A DNA stretch of 56,449 bases from HGM12713 sp045593725 (GCA_045593725.1 JAZNXE010000029.1:1-56449), one strand, 5' to 3'; shown: positions 7,125-14,404, numbered from the stretch's first letter. The notes: a model not told the origin generated them from the letters alone. Program-made: numbers and translations.

Positions 7125-8069
7125 CTAACACTCCCCCTTGGTGGCATTGCGTAGCATCTCCTTATATTCCCTCGACACCCACTCGGGGGCAAGAACACGC
7201 ACTCGTCCCGCTCTTGCGAAGAGCCACGCATAAAAATCATCGTTTACTACCGTTCTTACCGCTCCCTCAAAGCTGTTTTCCTTATTTGAAAGAATCGTAG
7301 TTCCCATGCCGAAGCGTGAGAATACCTCTGTTGCCGTATCGTTATCGCAGTCAAGACGCAGATTAACTTGCTCTGCCCCTGCGCCTCGAAAGGCAAGGAA
7401 ATCCCCTTCACCTTCTCGCTTTTTATTAAGAATCGCCAAAAAGAGCATCCTATCCACGGCAAACTCAGACAGCGAATGGCTGTTATGGTCAAATCCTATA
7501 AGACGATACCCTTCTTTTCCGCAAACAAGCCTCCACGGACTTACCGCAAATGCTCTTCCCTCATTTTTGAGCTTTCTTTGTTTATTTGAGTTCCACTCAA
7601 AATACTTAAATGAGAGTGACTTATCATTTGTCATAGCCTGACAGATAAGCTCCATATTTTTATACGCAGCGTCACCGTCATCAGCATCCTGCCCTGCGAT
7701 TGACGGCATTTCCATACCCGACATATATCCCGTCTGCCAGAGCTTTTTTATAAGCTCCTTTTTAACGCTATCGCCAACGTATCCGCAGGAATCCACAAGG
7801 TCGCACAAAAGCTTTATATCCGCACGGGTAAATTCTCTGTCATTAATATAATACCTGACATATCTATCCCGTTTTGAACGCACGTCATATCCGTAAACTC
7901 GAAGAGCCTCCATATCATCATACAGGCTCTTTCGTCCGGTTTCTATTCCATACTTTGAAAGCTCATCTAAAATTTGAGTGAGTGTCATACCGTGACGCTC
8001 ATCAGTCATATCCAAAAGTATTTTTGAGAGATACAAAAGCTTAAGCTTTTGATTGGAACGCCGCGACAT
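7125..8069 (-). CDS. WYL domain transcriptional regulator
   Basis: A 314-residue regulator. The N-terminal winged helix (residues 1-60) contains MTLTQILDELSKYGIETGRK and YDDMEALRVYGYDV, the DeoR/HTH_11 layout. The WYL domain (about 130-240) carries WRLVCGKEGYRLIGFD, with W-R-L in place of W-Y-L. A WCX-like C-terminal domain follows. Family knowledge: WYL regulators sense nucleic acids or nucleotides and control defence, DNA repair or stress genes. No defence operon is visible beside it. It heads a two-gene operon with the protein at 6729-7124. Confidence 0.87.
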   Translation of the reverse strand: MSRRSNQKLKLLYLSKILLDMTDERHGMTLTQILDELSKYGIETGRKSLYDDMEALRVYGYDVRSKRDRYVRYYINDREFTRADIKLLCDLVDSCGYVGDSVKKELIKKLWQTGYMSGMEMPSIAGQDADDGDAAYKNMELICQAMTNDKSLSFKYFEWNSNKQRKLKNEGRAFAVSPWRLVCGKEGYRLIGFDHNSHSLSEFAVDRMLFLAILNKKREGEGDFLAFRGAGAEQVNLRLDCDNDTATEVFSRFGMGTTILSNKENSFEGAVRTVVNDDFYAWLFARAGRVRVLAPEWVSREYKEMLRNATKGEC

Positions 8070-8109
8070 ACATACTCACTCCCTTCTTTCGCGTTGATCT
8101 ATATGTACC

Positions 8110-8138
8110 ATTTTACCACAATACGACCGCGAAATCAA
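8110..8138 (-). promoter_or_regulatory. Predicted promoter of the WYL operon
   Basis: On the minus strand, TTGATT (8138-8133), 17 bp, TAAAAT (8115-8110), about 40 bp before ATG 8069. Confidence 0.55.
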
Positions 8139-8162
8139 GAGCTATCGCAGTATCGCGAAAAG

Positions 8163-8309
8163 TTATGCTGCAAGAAGCGCGTAAATTATTATACCTACGC
8201 AAAACAGCAAACATCCAGCCACGGTTGCCATGGTGTATATTGAGCAATTACAGTTCTCGGGAATTATTTTCATATCCTCGTTTATATTTTTTCTAAGATC
8301 TCGGGTCAT
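8163..8309 (-). CDS. Small single-pass membrane protein
   Basis: A 48-residue protein. A charged N-terminus (TRDLRKNINEDMK) and a short CNCS stretch lead into one hydrophobic helix, YTMATVAGCLLFCVGIIIYA, that reaches the C-terminus. ATG 8309 is preferred over an upstream in-frame codon at 8360 because AAAGGAG lies 7 bp before it. The function is unknown. Its place between the WYL operon and a long AT-rich gap suggests it is a separate transcript, with a possible TATAAT at about 8370 on the minus strand. Confidence 0.6.
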   Translation of the reverse strand: MTRDLRKNINEDMKIIPENCNCSIYTMATVAGCLLFCVGIIIYALLAA

Positions 8310-8360
8310 TTTCTTTTCTCCTTTATGCCTCTGATATTCGCATTGGATTTCTCCCTGCAA

Positions 8361-8590
8361 CTATATTATATCACATTCAGTGTGTCTTAAACAGGACAAT
8401 GCTAAAAATATTTTTATTTTTTTCTTTTTTTGAAATACTTTTTTTAATTTATATTTGATTTTTTCGATTTTTATTCTGTTTTAGGAATATACAATCTTAT
8501 TATGAAGCTTATTTTATTTATATTTAAAATTCCATTTATTGTGAATTGTGCACAAATTTGATTATTTTTTATAAATTTCTTTAGCTTGTA
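8361..8590. other. AT-rich intergenic region with a small palindrome
   Basis: About 230 bp of very AT-rich sequence between the small membrane protein and hpf. No gene is visible. The only clear structure is the perfect palindrome TTGTGCACAA at 8546-8555, about 40 bp upstream of the hpf -35 box, a possible operator. Confidence 0.5.
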
Positions 8591-8619
8591 TTTACAAATC
8601 AAGAAAAATGTGATATAAT
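8591..8619 (+). promoter_or_regulatory. Predicted promoter of hpf
   Basis: TTTACA (8591-8596), 17 bp, TATAAT (8614-8619). The short leader holds a small hairpin, GGGATAAATCCC flanked by CTTTC and GAAAG (8620-8645), just before the AGGAGG site. Confidence 0.65.
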
Positions 8620-8662
8620 ACTTTCAGGGATAAATCCCAAGAAAGTTTTAGGAGGTTCAACT

Positions 8663-9193
8663 ATGAAAGTTACCATCATTGGCAGACAAATGAACGTATG
8701 GGATGAGATGAAGGTCATCATTGAAAACAAACTGCAGAAATTCGATAAGTATTTTGATAACGAATGCTCTGCTACCGTTACACTCAGCTGCAAGCACAAC
8801 CAAAAATGCCTTGAGATAACCATAGTATCCTCCGGCACTATCTTCCGAAGCGAGGTAGAGGATGAAACCTTCCGCAACGCGTTGGATAGAGCTGTTTATC
8901 TAATTGAACGCCAGATAAGAAAAAACAAAACTCGTTTGGAACGCAGACTTAAGAGCGGCGCGTTTGAGGGAGTAATGCTGGACACGGGTGAGGATTTTGA
9001 GGAGGAAACCGAATTCACTATCAGAAGAAAAAGCTTCTCTATCAAGCCAATGTCTGCGGAAGAGGCTATAATGCAGATGAATCTCTTGGGGCACGAATTC
9101 TTTGTCTTTAAGGACGACGGCACCGACGAGATATGCGTAGTTTATAAGCGCCACGATAACACTTATGGACTTATAGAGGGTAAATCGGAATAA
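8663..9193 (+). CDS. hpf: Ribosome hibernation-promoting factor, long form
   Basis: A 176-residue long HPF that dimerises 70S ribosomes into inactive 100S particles in stationary phase or stress. The N-terminal ribosome-binding domain (residues 1-100) starts KVTIIGRQMNVWDEMK and ends with a basic helix, RQIRKNKTRLERRLK. The C-terminal dimerisation domain (about 118-174) begins IRRKSFSIKPMSAEEAIMQM and has the typical LLGHEFFVF and VVYKRHDNTYGLIE. The domains are joined by a short acidic linker. An AGGAGG site 8 bp upstream supports the start. It is monocistronic, with its own promoter and UUCG-capped terminator. Confidence 0.95.
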   Translation: MKVTIIGRQMNVWDEMKVIIENKLQKFDKYFDNECSATVTLSCKHNQKCLEITIVSSGTIFRSEVEDETFRNALDRAVYLIERQIRKNKTRLERRLKSGAFEGVMLDTGEDFEEETEFTIRRKSFSIKPMSAEEAIMQMNLLGHEFFVFKDDGTDEICVVYKRHDNTYGLIEGKSE

Positions 9194-9202
9194 ATAATTT
9201 TT

Positions 9203-9230
9203 AAGCGGTTGCTTCGGCAACCGCTTTTTT
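9203..9230 (+). terminator. Terminator of hpf
   Basis: A 10-bp stem AAGCGGTTGC / GCAACCGCTT capped by a TTCG tetraloop and followed by a T-tract. Confidence 0.93.
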
Positions 9231-9232
9231 GC

Positions 9233-9261
9233 TTGACATATTAAGCAAAATGAAGTATAAT
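9233..9261 (+). promoter_or_regulatory. Predicted promoter of flavodoxin gene
   Basis: TTGACA (9233-9238), 17 bp, TATAAT (9256-9261). An in-frame start codon at 9260 overlaps this -10 box and so cannot be the translation start. Confidence 0.75.
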
Positions 9262-9295
9262 GAATATTGTAACAACAAATTATAAAGGAAAAGCA

Positions 9296-9811
9296 ATGAA
9301 GGTTTTAATAATATACGCAACAAAGGGCGAAGCTTCCAAAGAGGCTGCCGAAATGCTTGCAGCCAGAATAGGAAATAAAGCTGAGGTATCCTTATTCAAT
9401 ATCACCGACTCTCCCCCTTCACCCGAGGGATTTGACGTTGCTGTAATCGGTGGCTCGATTCGTATGGGCAAACTTAATAAAGACTTAAGAAAATATATCA
9501 AAAGCAATCTTAATGCACTTTCCGCTATGCCCTGCGCTGCTTTTTTGTGCTGCGGAATCTCAAAGGATTTTGACGACTACGTCACAATGCAGTTGCCGAA
9601 GAATTTAAAATGTTCGCTTGGTATTCACCATTTCGGAGGACAGCTAAAGCCCGACCGATTAAAAGGACTTGACAAAATTGTAGTTCGTATTATGCGGGAA
9701 AGTATACTCACTCAGGACCCAGACATTTCCGACAGCGATAGAAACGAGCTTCCCGAGTTGCTTCCAGACACCATATACGCTTTGGCGGAGCGTATATGTC
9801 GTCTTAAATAG
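9296..9811 (+). CDS. Flavodoxin-domain protein (HemG/Flavodoxin_5-like)
   Basis: A 171-residue flavodoxin fold. The FMN phosphate loop IIYATKGEASKEAA is at residues 4-17. GGSIRMGKLNKDLRKYI (about 64-80) and FLCCGISKD match the flavodoxin_5 layout seen in protoporphyrinogen-oxidase-like proteins. No partner haem gene is near, so a general electron carrier or quinone/oxidative-stress role is equally possible. ATG 9296 is chosen because AAAGGA lies just upstream and the promoter -10 box covers the earlier start at 9260. It appears monocistronic. Confidence 0.8.
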   Translation: MKVLIIYATKGEASKEAAEMLAARIGNKAEVSLFNITDSPPSPEGFDVAVIGGSIRMGKLNKDLRKYIKSNLNALSAMPCAAFLCCGISKDFDDYVTMQLPKNLKCSLGIHHFGGQLKPDRLKGLDKIVVRIMRESILTQDPDISDSDRNELPELLPDTIYALAERICRLK

Positions 9812-9882
9812 TTTGTTAAAATTGCACAAAAACAACCTTTCAAATCTGCTCTTTATTGGGATTATCAGGATAAAATTTTTTC

Positions 9883-9911
9883 TTGACAAAGTTCCTTTTG
9901 TGTGGTATCAT
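9883..9911 (+). promoter_or_regulatory. Predicted promoter of tRNA-Lys
   Basis: TTGACA (9883-9888), 17 bp, TATCAT (9906-9911), 26 bp before the mature tRNA 5' end. Confidence 0.75.
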
Positions 9912-9936
9912 ATATGGGTAGGTTTAAAAGGATTAT

Positions 9937-10012
9937 GACCCACTAGCTCAGACGGTAGAGCACTTGACTTTTAATCAAGGGGTCCGGAGTTCGAGTCTCC
10001 GGTGGGTCACCA
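9937..10012 (+). tRNA. tRNA-Lys (anticodon TTT)
   Basis: A 76-nt cloverleaf. The acceptor arms GACCCAC and GTGGGTC pair perfectly. The anticodon stem is CTTGA/TCAAG with loop CTTTTAA, anticodon TTT at 9970-9972. The T-arm is CCGGAGTTCGAGTCTCCGG, and CCA is encoded. It has its own promoter and terminator. Confidence 0.97.
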
Positions 10013-10039
10013 AAAAGTAGGCTTAACGCCTACTTTTTT
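10012..10039 (+). terminator. Terminator of tRNA-Lys
   Basis: An 11-bp stem (AAAAAGTAGGC / GCCTACTTTTT) with a 5-nt loop and a T-tract, starting at the last base of the tRNA. Confidence 0.9.
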
Positions 10040-10075
10040 GTTTGTTTCATTTAAGAGTCCATACTCATAAAACAC

Positions 10076-10105
10076 AAAATCCCGTTGCGTTTGCAACGGG
10101 ATTTT
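10076..10105 (-). terminator. Terminator stranded beside the tRNA-Thr 3' fragment
   Basis: A perfect 13-bp stem AAAATCCCGTTGC / GCAACGGGATTTT with a GTTT loop. On the minus strand it directly follows the CCA of the tRNA-Thr fragment and runs into GTGTTTT. It is probably the original terminator of the tRNA-Thr gene before the island separated them. Confidence 0.75.
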
Positions 10106-10128
10106 GGTGTTGGTAATCAGAATCGAAC
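10105..10128 (-). pseudogene. tRNA-Thr 3'-end fragment (attachment-site half)
   Basis: On the minus strand this reads GTTCGATTCTGATTACCA, then ACACCA. It is the T-loop, 3' T-stem, 3' acceptor strand, discriminator and CCA of a tRNA. Eighteen bases (10111-10128) match the intact tRNA-Thr at 14812-14829 exactly. Nothing tRNA-like continues on the 5' side. It fits the displaced half of an integration target, the other end of the island at 10105-14829. One acceptor base differs (AAC against AGC), consistent with drift after it lost function. Confidence 0.75.
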
Positions 10129-10180
10129 GAATCCCATCTACCGTTATGTAAATTTCCTCATAAGAACTTCGTAAAAATTC

Positions 10181-10645
10181 TTAATATTCTGCATACAGCT
10201 CAGGCGGTACCACGTGGCCGTTTCTTTCGTGAACGGCTATTGCCTTTTCTACAAAGGAGCAGCTTACGTCAAAATACTCTGCCAATTCCCACAGCTCCCT
10301 GCATCCGCCCTTTACCGCGGCGCAAAGCGCATCAAAGGGTATCAGAAGATTTGCCGCCCACTCGTTGGCTCTGTTCTCGTGCTTAGCTCTGAGCTCGAAG
10401 GGAGAGTACCCCGCATAAAAGCTATCTGTCATACAATGCCCCATTTCATGTGCAAAGCATTCCAGCTTTGTGTTGTTCTCCATTTCTCCGTTAAAAAGAG
10501 ATACTATCTTCATTCCACCCGGAAGCCTTACCGACATAGACACAAGGGCTTGGGGACAGTTCTCGTCCACGGGAATACCGTTGGCTAACGCCAAATCGTA
10601 GAGCGCATCAAGCTTTCCCATACTTCTGTTTAAGAAATTCCGCAT
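10181..10645 (-). CDS. ImmA/IrrE-family metallopeptidase
   Basis: A 154-residue zinc peptidase. The CFAHEMGHCMTD motif at about residues 62-73 supplies the HExxH zinc site, and ENRANEWAANLLIP (about 90-103) is the third conserved block. In ICEBs1 and related phages, ImmA cleaves the cognate XRE repressor to induce excision and lytic genes. Here it lies directly downstream of, and overlaps by 38 nt, the XRE repressor gene, matching the immR-immA order. GAGGT 8 bp before ATG 10645 supports this start; an internal ATG at 10621 is the alternative. Confidence 0.87.
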   Translation of the reverse strand: MRNFLNRSMGKLDALYDLALANGIPVDENCPQALVSMSVRLPGGMKIVSLFNGEMENNTKLECFAHEMGHCMTDSFYAGYSPFELRAKHENRANEWAANLLIPFDALCAAVKGGCRELWELAEYFDVSCSFVEKAIAVHERNGHVVPPELYAEY

Positions 10646-10955
10646 AATTCATTACCTCGTTCCACATCTCGTCGGTGACCTGCGTGTCTCCGCCGAAAAG
10701 TGCGACCTTAAGAGCCTCGTCGCTATTCGCGGCGGGGCTTTTTTCTTGTTCGTCTGTTTTTCCTGCGAGATATTCCGCAGAAACGTTAAAATAGTCCGCA
10801 ATTTTCATCATTGCGGAAGACGAAAGAGTCTTTGTTCTTCCCATCTTTATCTCGGTAGGCGTGCTCTTTGGTATTCCACATTCAAGACACATCTTTGTCA
10901 AGGATACTCCCTTTTTATCACAAAGCAGCTTTAATCTGTTGTATAAATTGCTCAT
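10608..10955 (-). CDS. XRE-family repressor (phage immunity type)
   Basis: A 115-residue regulator. The helix-turn-helix is at residues 1-65 (LYNRLKLLCDKKGVSLTKMC, then IADYFNVSAEYLAGKT). A short C-terminal region follows that could be the ImmA cleavage or oligomerisation segment. GAGGTG 6 bp upstream supports ATG 10955. It is co-transcribed with the overlapping ImmA gene. Upstream are three 14-bp TAC-N8-GTA sites, two placed inside promoter spacers, which are the likely operators of this protein. It probably represses the plus-strand prophage genes and its own promoter. Confidence 0.87.
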   Translation of the reverse strand: MSNLYNRLKLLCDKKGVSLTKMCLECGIPKSTPTEIKMGRTKTLSSSAMMKIADYFNVSAEYLAGKTDEQEKSPAANSDEALKVALFGGDTQVTDEMWNEVMNYAEFLKQKYGKA

Positions 10956-10990
10956 TTTGACACCTCTTGTTTTGTTTATAATGCCGAAAA

Positions 10991-11004
10991 TACGGAATTT
11001 TGTA
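10991..11004. promoter_or_regulatory. Predicted repressor operator O1
   Basis: TACGGAATTTTGTA, one of three TAC-N8-GTA sites. Its centre is 30 bp (about three helical turns) from O2, suiting cooperative binding. It lies just upstream of the plus-strand -35 box. Confidence 0.6.
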
Positions 11005-11012
11005 TTTTTCTA

Positions 11013-11041
11013 TTGACAAGTACTGAATTATGTAATAAAAT
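11013..11041 (+). promoter_or_regulatory. Predicted rightward prophage promoter with operator O2
   Basis: TTGACA (11013-11018), 17 bp, TAAAAT (11036-11041). The spacer contains the operator TACTGAATTATGTA (11021-11034), two bases after the -35 and one base before the -10. It would drive the tail-side genes and be shut by the XRE repressor. Confidence 0.65.
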
Positions 11042-11089
11042 ATACTTGCGGAGCACATAAATCTGTACGTTATGGTTGTTGGTATCACT

Positions 11090-11118
11090 ATTATATTACA
11101 TTTTTCTGTAATTGTCAA
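11090..11118 (-). promoter_or_regulatory. Predicted leftward repressor promoter with operator O3
   Basis: On the minus strand, TTGACA (11118-11113), 17 bp, TATAAT (11095-11090). The operator (plus strand TACATTTTTCTGTA, 11097-11110) occupies the spacer in the same phase as O2 in the opposing promoter. It faces the rightward promoter, so the two transcripts overlap. Confidence 0.65.
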
Positions 11119-11148
11119 TACTTTTTATAAAAAAAGAAAGGAGGAAAT

Positions 11149-11331
11149 ATGAAAGCGAGATCACAGAACTCGGAAAAAATATCTTAATAAGGTAATTATC
11201 GAGAAGAACAAAAATCTGCGGATAACATGCTGTGACAAGTGCGGCGAGGTGCTATATCATATCAAAAGACCGTAACTGTCCTCTCCATACCGTGATAGAC
11301 AAAAAGTACAAGGAAAATGACAATGAATAAT
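11149..11331 (+). pseudogene. Frameshifted small zinc-finger-like phage gene
   Basis: A good ribosome site (GAAAGGAGG) precedes ATG 11149, but that frame stops after 12 codons. Removing one A just after the start gives a 41-codon frame to the stop at 11275 that ends RITCCDKCGEVLYHIKRP, a CxxC zinc-finger-like stretch reminiscent of phage Com proteins. A second shift near 11260 would add NCPLHTVIDKKYKENDNE, up to the stop at 11331. It looks like a short two-knuckle protein broken by one or two indels. The reconstruction is inference. Confidence 0.5.
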
Positions 11332-11412
11332 TACCATAACCGAGAGGTAGTCACCTTTGACGGCATAAAACACGTCTCACGCAAAGAAGCAGACGGATGG
11401 CTTGAGGACTAG
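11323..11412 (+). CDS. Tiny phage-region protein (29 aa)
   Basis: The frame NNYHNREVVTFDGIKHVSRK, then EADGWLED, runs from ATG 11323 (AAGGA 8 bp upstream) to TAG 11410-11412. It could also start at ATG 11317. It follows the broken zinc-finger gene and overlaps its last residues. No family is recognised. It may be a genuine small early protein or a leftover of a larger gene. Confidence 0.35.
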   Translation: MNNYHNREVVTFDGIKHVSRKEADGWLED

Positions 11413-11481
11413 CCACCCCGGGGGGGATTTAAACAAACCACCCTCCTATGTTAAAATATATACACCGAAAAGGAGGTAAAC

Positions 11482-13965
11482 ATGAATTATTCAAAATTTA
11501 AATTTACACTAAACATTCAAAGCCCTATATCGCAGCGCTCTATTCCCATAAAGCTGAACGATACGGCAAGGAGCCTTTATATAAGTCTTCGTGACGGAGG
11601 GGCTCCCTACACCATACCCGACGGATGCAGAGCGGTATTCTTCGGGAAAAAGGCAGACGGCTCAGAGCTTGTCAACGACTGTATAATAGAGCATAACACT
11701 ACTGTCAAATATGATTTTACCGCTAACACGGCTAACGTAGCGGGAACAGTCAAGTGTGAGATAAGAATATACGGTCCCGACGGATTGCTCCTGACAGGAC
11801 CGAAATTCGTAATGGTTGTGGACGCAAGAGTCGTTTATGACGACAGCACTCCCCTGACAGACGGAGAATCCACCGCTTGGGACAATATCTTTCTTACCGA
11901 ACAGGAACGGATGTCTGCCGAACAGGAGCGAGTAGCCGCGGAACAGGAACGGGTAGCCGCCGAAGCAGCAAGAAAAACCGCGAGTGAAGCCGCCACAAGT
12001 AATGCCAATTCTGCCGCGCAGAGAGCCGAGACTATCTCCGCCACCTTAGAAAAAAAGCTTGAAACAGGAGAATTTGGCTTGGACGGCGAGGATGGACTTA
12101 CTCCCTATATAGGAGAAAACGGAAATTGGTGGGTCGGCGACACTGATACAGGCAAACCGAGCCGTGGAGCGGACGGAGTAAAGGGTGACAAGGGCGAGGA
12201 CCTTGGGATATATCAATCCTTCCCGAGTATAGCAGAAATGGAAGCCGCCGCCGATTCCATTCCCTTGAACAAAATTATCCTGATAGATACCGTTGACAAC
12301 TCCCACGAGGACAACGCAAAGCTCTTCGTTCGTTCCAAGGACGGCTTCTCTTTCTTGAAAAAGGTTGACGTAACGCTCAGGGATATTCCACTCCAAACTG
12401 GCGAAACCGAAAATTCTTTGGTGTTTTCAGGAGGAACTGCCAAGGGTGAATACTCAATAGCAGGAGGCACTGACTCAGCGGAAGCTATAATAGACGAAGA
12501 ATATCTAAAATTGCTATCATTAGCCGGTACGAAGGTTGAGTTTGATTTACCTCAAACCGAAAAACCCTTGGGTGTTGCTTACGGCATAGGGGCTAAATCA
12601 AAATCCACGTTGGGAACAGCAGTAGGAGCAAACGTTACCTCAGGAGTGAGGGGCTACTATTGGTGGAAGATAGACGGTAATACATTTGAGTTATCTACTA
12701 CCAGAAAAGCAATACTTACTGTACGTAAAGCTCCCGAATCCTTAGATTGGGAGAAGGGTGATTACGTTTGCGTTAAGAATAAAGAGAACTACCCCTTTCT
12801 TGCCCAAATCACAGAAGTGGACCATACGAATAAAAAGATCACTGTTGATAGTTTACCTGACATCAACGGTGAAGCGTTTAGCGACCAATACGACAATAAG
12901 CTTACCCTGCTTCCAAATGATATGACAATATTTGCGGTACAGCGCGGATTAAGCAATATAAGCGGCTGTTATGAATTTAAAGTGCGCAGCGGAGAGGTAG
13001 AGCTTGGGTGGGGAGCTACGGTGCTTGGAGCTTTATCTACGGGCGCTGGAAGCTTGTCCTTTAACACGGGATTCAGTAATCTGTCATACGATTTTGGCTC
13101 GGTATCAGGACGGGAAAATATGGGCGGATACGCATCCCTTACAAGCGGATTCAGAAATATAGACCGCGGTCGGTATAATCTTATGGCAGGTCGTAACAAC
13201 ACTATATTCCCGTGTGCCAGCACATCCATAATAGGCGGAAAATGGAACAAAACATCGGTTGACAACGTGATAATGGGTGGCTCTGACAACGAAGCTTCAG
13301 AATTAGGCGCTTCTTCTATTTTGGTAGGAGACGGATTAAGAGCTACGGAGTGGGACCAAGCTGTCTTCGGAATTTATAACGACCCTTATGATGTGAAAGA
13401 CCCGAGTGTCCTGAGTGAGCTAAATCTGCTTATGTTAGGAAACGGTTGGAAAGACCCTGATTCTGGCGAGATACATCGCAGAAATGCTTTTAGAGTAACC
13501 CGCAGCGGTAATACATACGCTTTCGGAAACATTTATGCCCAAAATAAAAAGCTTGTGACCGCAGACGAAATTTATCCCGTAGGTTCCGTATATATATCTA
13601 CAAAGACAAGCGCCGTGGGATCATCCTCCCCTGCCAGTTGGCTTGGCGGCACGTGGGAGCGGATAAAGGATAGATTTCTTCTGGCAGCGGGAGATAAATA
13701 TTTATCAGGCAACACGGGCGGTAGTGCTGATGCGGTGTTGATACAACATAATCATGAAGTAATTAGCAAAGAAGGCAATCGTATATATGTTGCTTCAGGC
13801 ACTAACGCATCTGGTCATTTGCTCAAAAATGCAGGTGTTGATTATGTTACTAATGGTGCTGATTCTGACTGGAAATTGACTGTTAATTCAGCAGGGACAG
13901 AAAATGGAACAGGTAAAAATATGCCGCCCTATTTGGTAGTCTATATGTGGAAGCGCATAGCATAA
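11482..13965 (+). CDS. Chimeric phage baseplate/tail-fibre protein (BppU-like N-terminus)
   Basis: An 827-residue modular protein with a perfect AAGGAGGT site. Residues 1-120 resemble the BppU N-terminal domain that docks to the baseplate. Residues 135-190 are a coiled coil with near-repeats (EQERVAAEQERVAAE). Residues 193-240 are glycine-rich and collagen-like. About 350-640 is a long beta-rich part with GxG repeats (STGAGSLSFNTGFSN, MAGRNNTIF, IMGGSDNEA) that suggests a trimeric beta-roll head. From about 660, PVGSVYISTKTS, WLGGTWERIKDRFLLAAGD and the final NMPPYLVVYMWKRIA match common tail-collar C-termini. It probably binds a host surface receptor. No other structural phage genes remain, so it may be a relic or a reused adhesin. 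Confidence 0.82.
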   Translation: MNYSKFKFTLNIQSPISQRSIPIKLNDTARSLYISLRDGGAPYTIPDGCRAVFFGKKADGSELVNDCIIEHNTTVKYDFTANTANVAGTVKCEIRIYGPDGLLLTGPKFVMVVDARVVYDDSTPLTDGESTAWDNIFLTEQERMSAEQERVAAEQERVAAEAARKTASEAATSNANSAAQRAETISATLEKKLETGEFGLDGEDGLTPYIGENGNWWVGDTDTGKPSRGADGVKGDKGEDLGIYQSFPSIAEMEAAADSIPLNKIILIDTVDNSHEDNAKLFVRSKDGFSFLKKVDVTLRDIPLQTGETENSLVFSGGTAKGEYSIAGGTDSAEAIIDEEYLKLLSLAGTKVEFDLPQTEKPLGVAYGIGAKSKSTLGTAVGANVTSGVRGYYWWKIDGNTFELSTTRKAILTVRKAPESLDWEKGDYVCVKNKENYPFLAQITEVDHTNKKITVDSLPDINGEAFSDQYDNKLTLLPNDMTIFAVQRGLSNISGCYEFKVRSGEVELGWGATVLGALSTGAGSLSFNTGFSNLSYDFGSVSGRENMGGYASLTSGFRNIDRGRYNLMAGRNNTIFPCASTSIIGGKWNKTSVDNVIMGGSDNEASELGASSILVGDGLRATEWDQAVFGIYNDPYDVKDPSVLSELNLLMLGNGWKDPDSGEIHRRNAFRVTRSGNTYAFGNIYAQNKKLVTADEIYPVGSVYISTKTSAVGSSSPASWLGGTWERIKDRFLLAAGDKYLSGNTGGSADAVLIQHNHEVISKEGNRIYVASGTNASGHLLKNAGVDYVTNGADSDWKLTVNSAGTENGTGKNMPPYLVVYMWKRIA

Positions 13966-13975
13966 GGAGGTAAAA

Positions 13976-14404
13976 ATGAGAGTATTTGATGAAACAAAGA
14001 CAAAAGAGCTGTCAAGCTATAATCTTGAACAGGGTTATCTGATAAAGGACAAGCTCTTTATAAAGCACCACGAGGCTGTGGAAGCTGTAGAAGAGCAAGG
14101 ACACTATGAAACCGTCGCGGAATATCCTAACGGCGGTAAGGACGTTGAGTGGATAATTGACAGTCCAAAAATTGAGGCAAAGGAGGCGTATGATGAATAC
14201 GAGGATATACAAATTTATATCCCTTATTCCGAAAAACAACTTAATACAATTGAAATTTCAAAGCTTAAGGCTAAGCTATCAGCAAGCGATTATCAAGCTC
14301 TGAAATTCGCAGAGGGATTTATCAGCGAAGAAGACTACGCCGAGATAAAGGCTCAGCGACAAGCTTGGCGCGACCGAATAAACGAGCTGGAGGCAATTCT
14401 TTGA
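13976..14404 (+). CDS. Phage tail-associated protein (fibre accessory)
   Basis: A 142-residue acidic protein starting 10 bp after the fibre gene, with its own AAGGAGG site. The N-terminal half is variable, while the C-terminus (KFAEGFISEEDYAEIKAQRQ, then AWRDRINELEAIL) is a helical ending common in small proteins encoded next to Clostridia phage tail fibres. It is likely a fibre chaperone or tail-tip accessory. The gene pair order supports this, but the function is not shown by any catalytic motif. Confidence 0.65.
   Translation: MRVFDETKTKELSSYNLEQGYLIKDKLFIKHHEAVEAVEEQGHYETVAEYPNGGKDVEWIIDSPKIEAKEAYDEYEDIQIYIPYSEKQLNTIEISKLKAKLSASDYQALKFAEGFISEEDYAEIKAQRQAWRDRINELEAIL

Noticed and set aside
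9260..9295. Earlier start codon for the flavodoxin gene
   Set aside because: ATG 9260 lies on the TATAAT of the promoter and lacks a ribosome site; ATG 9296 has AAAGGA.
10105..10140. A functional second tRNA on the minus strand
   Set aside because: Only the T-loop to CCA part is present. The 5' T-stem, anticodon and D-arm sequences are missing.
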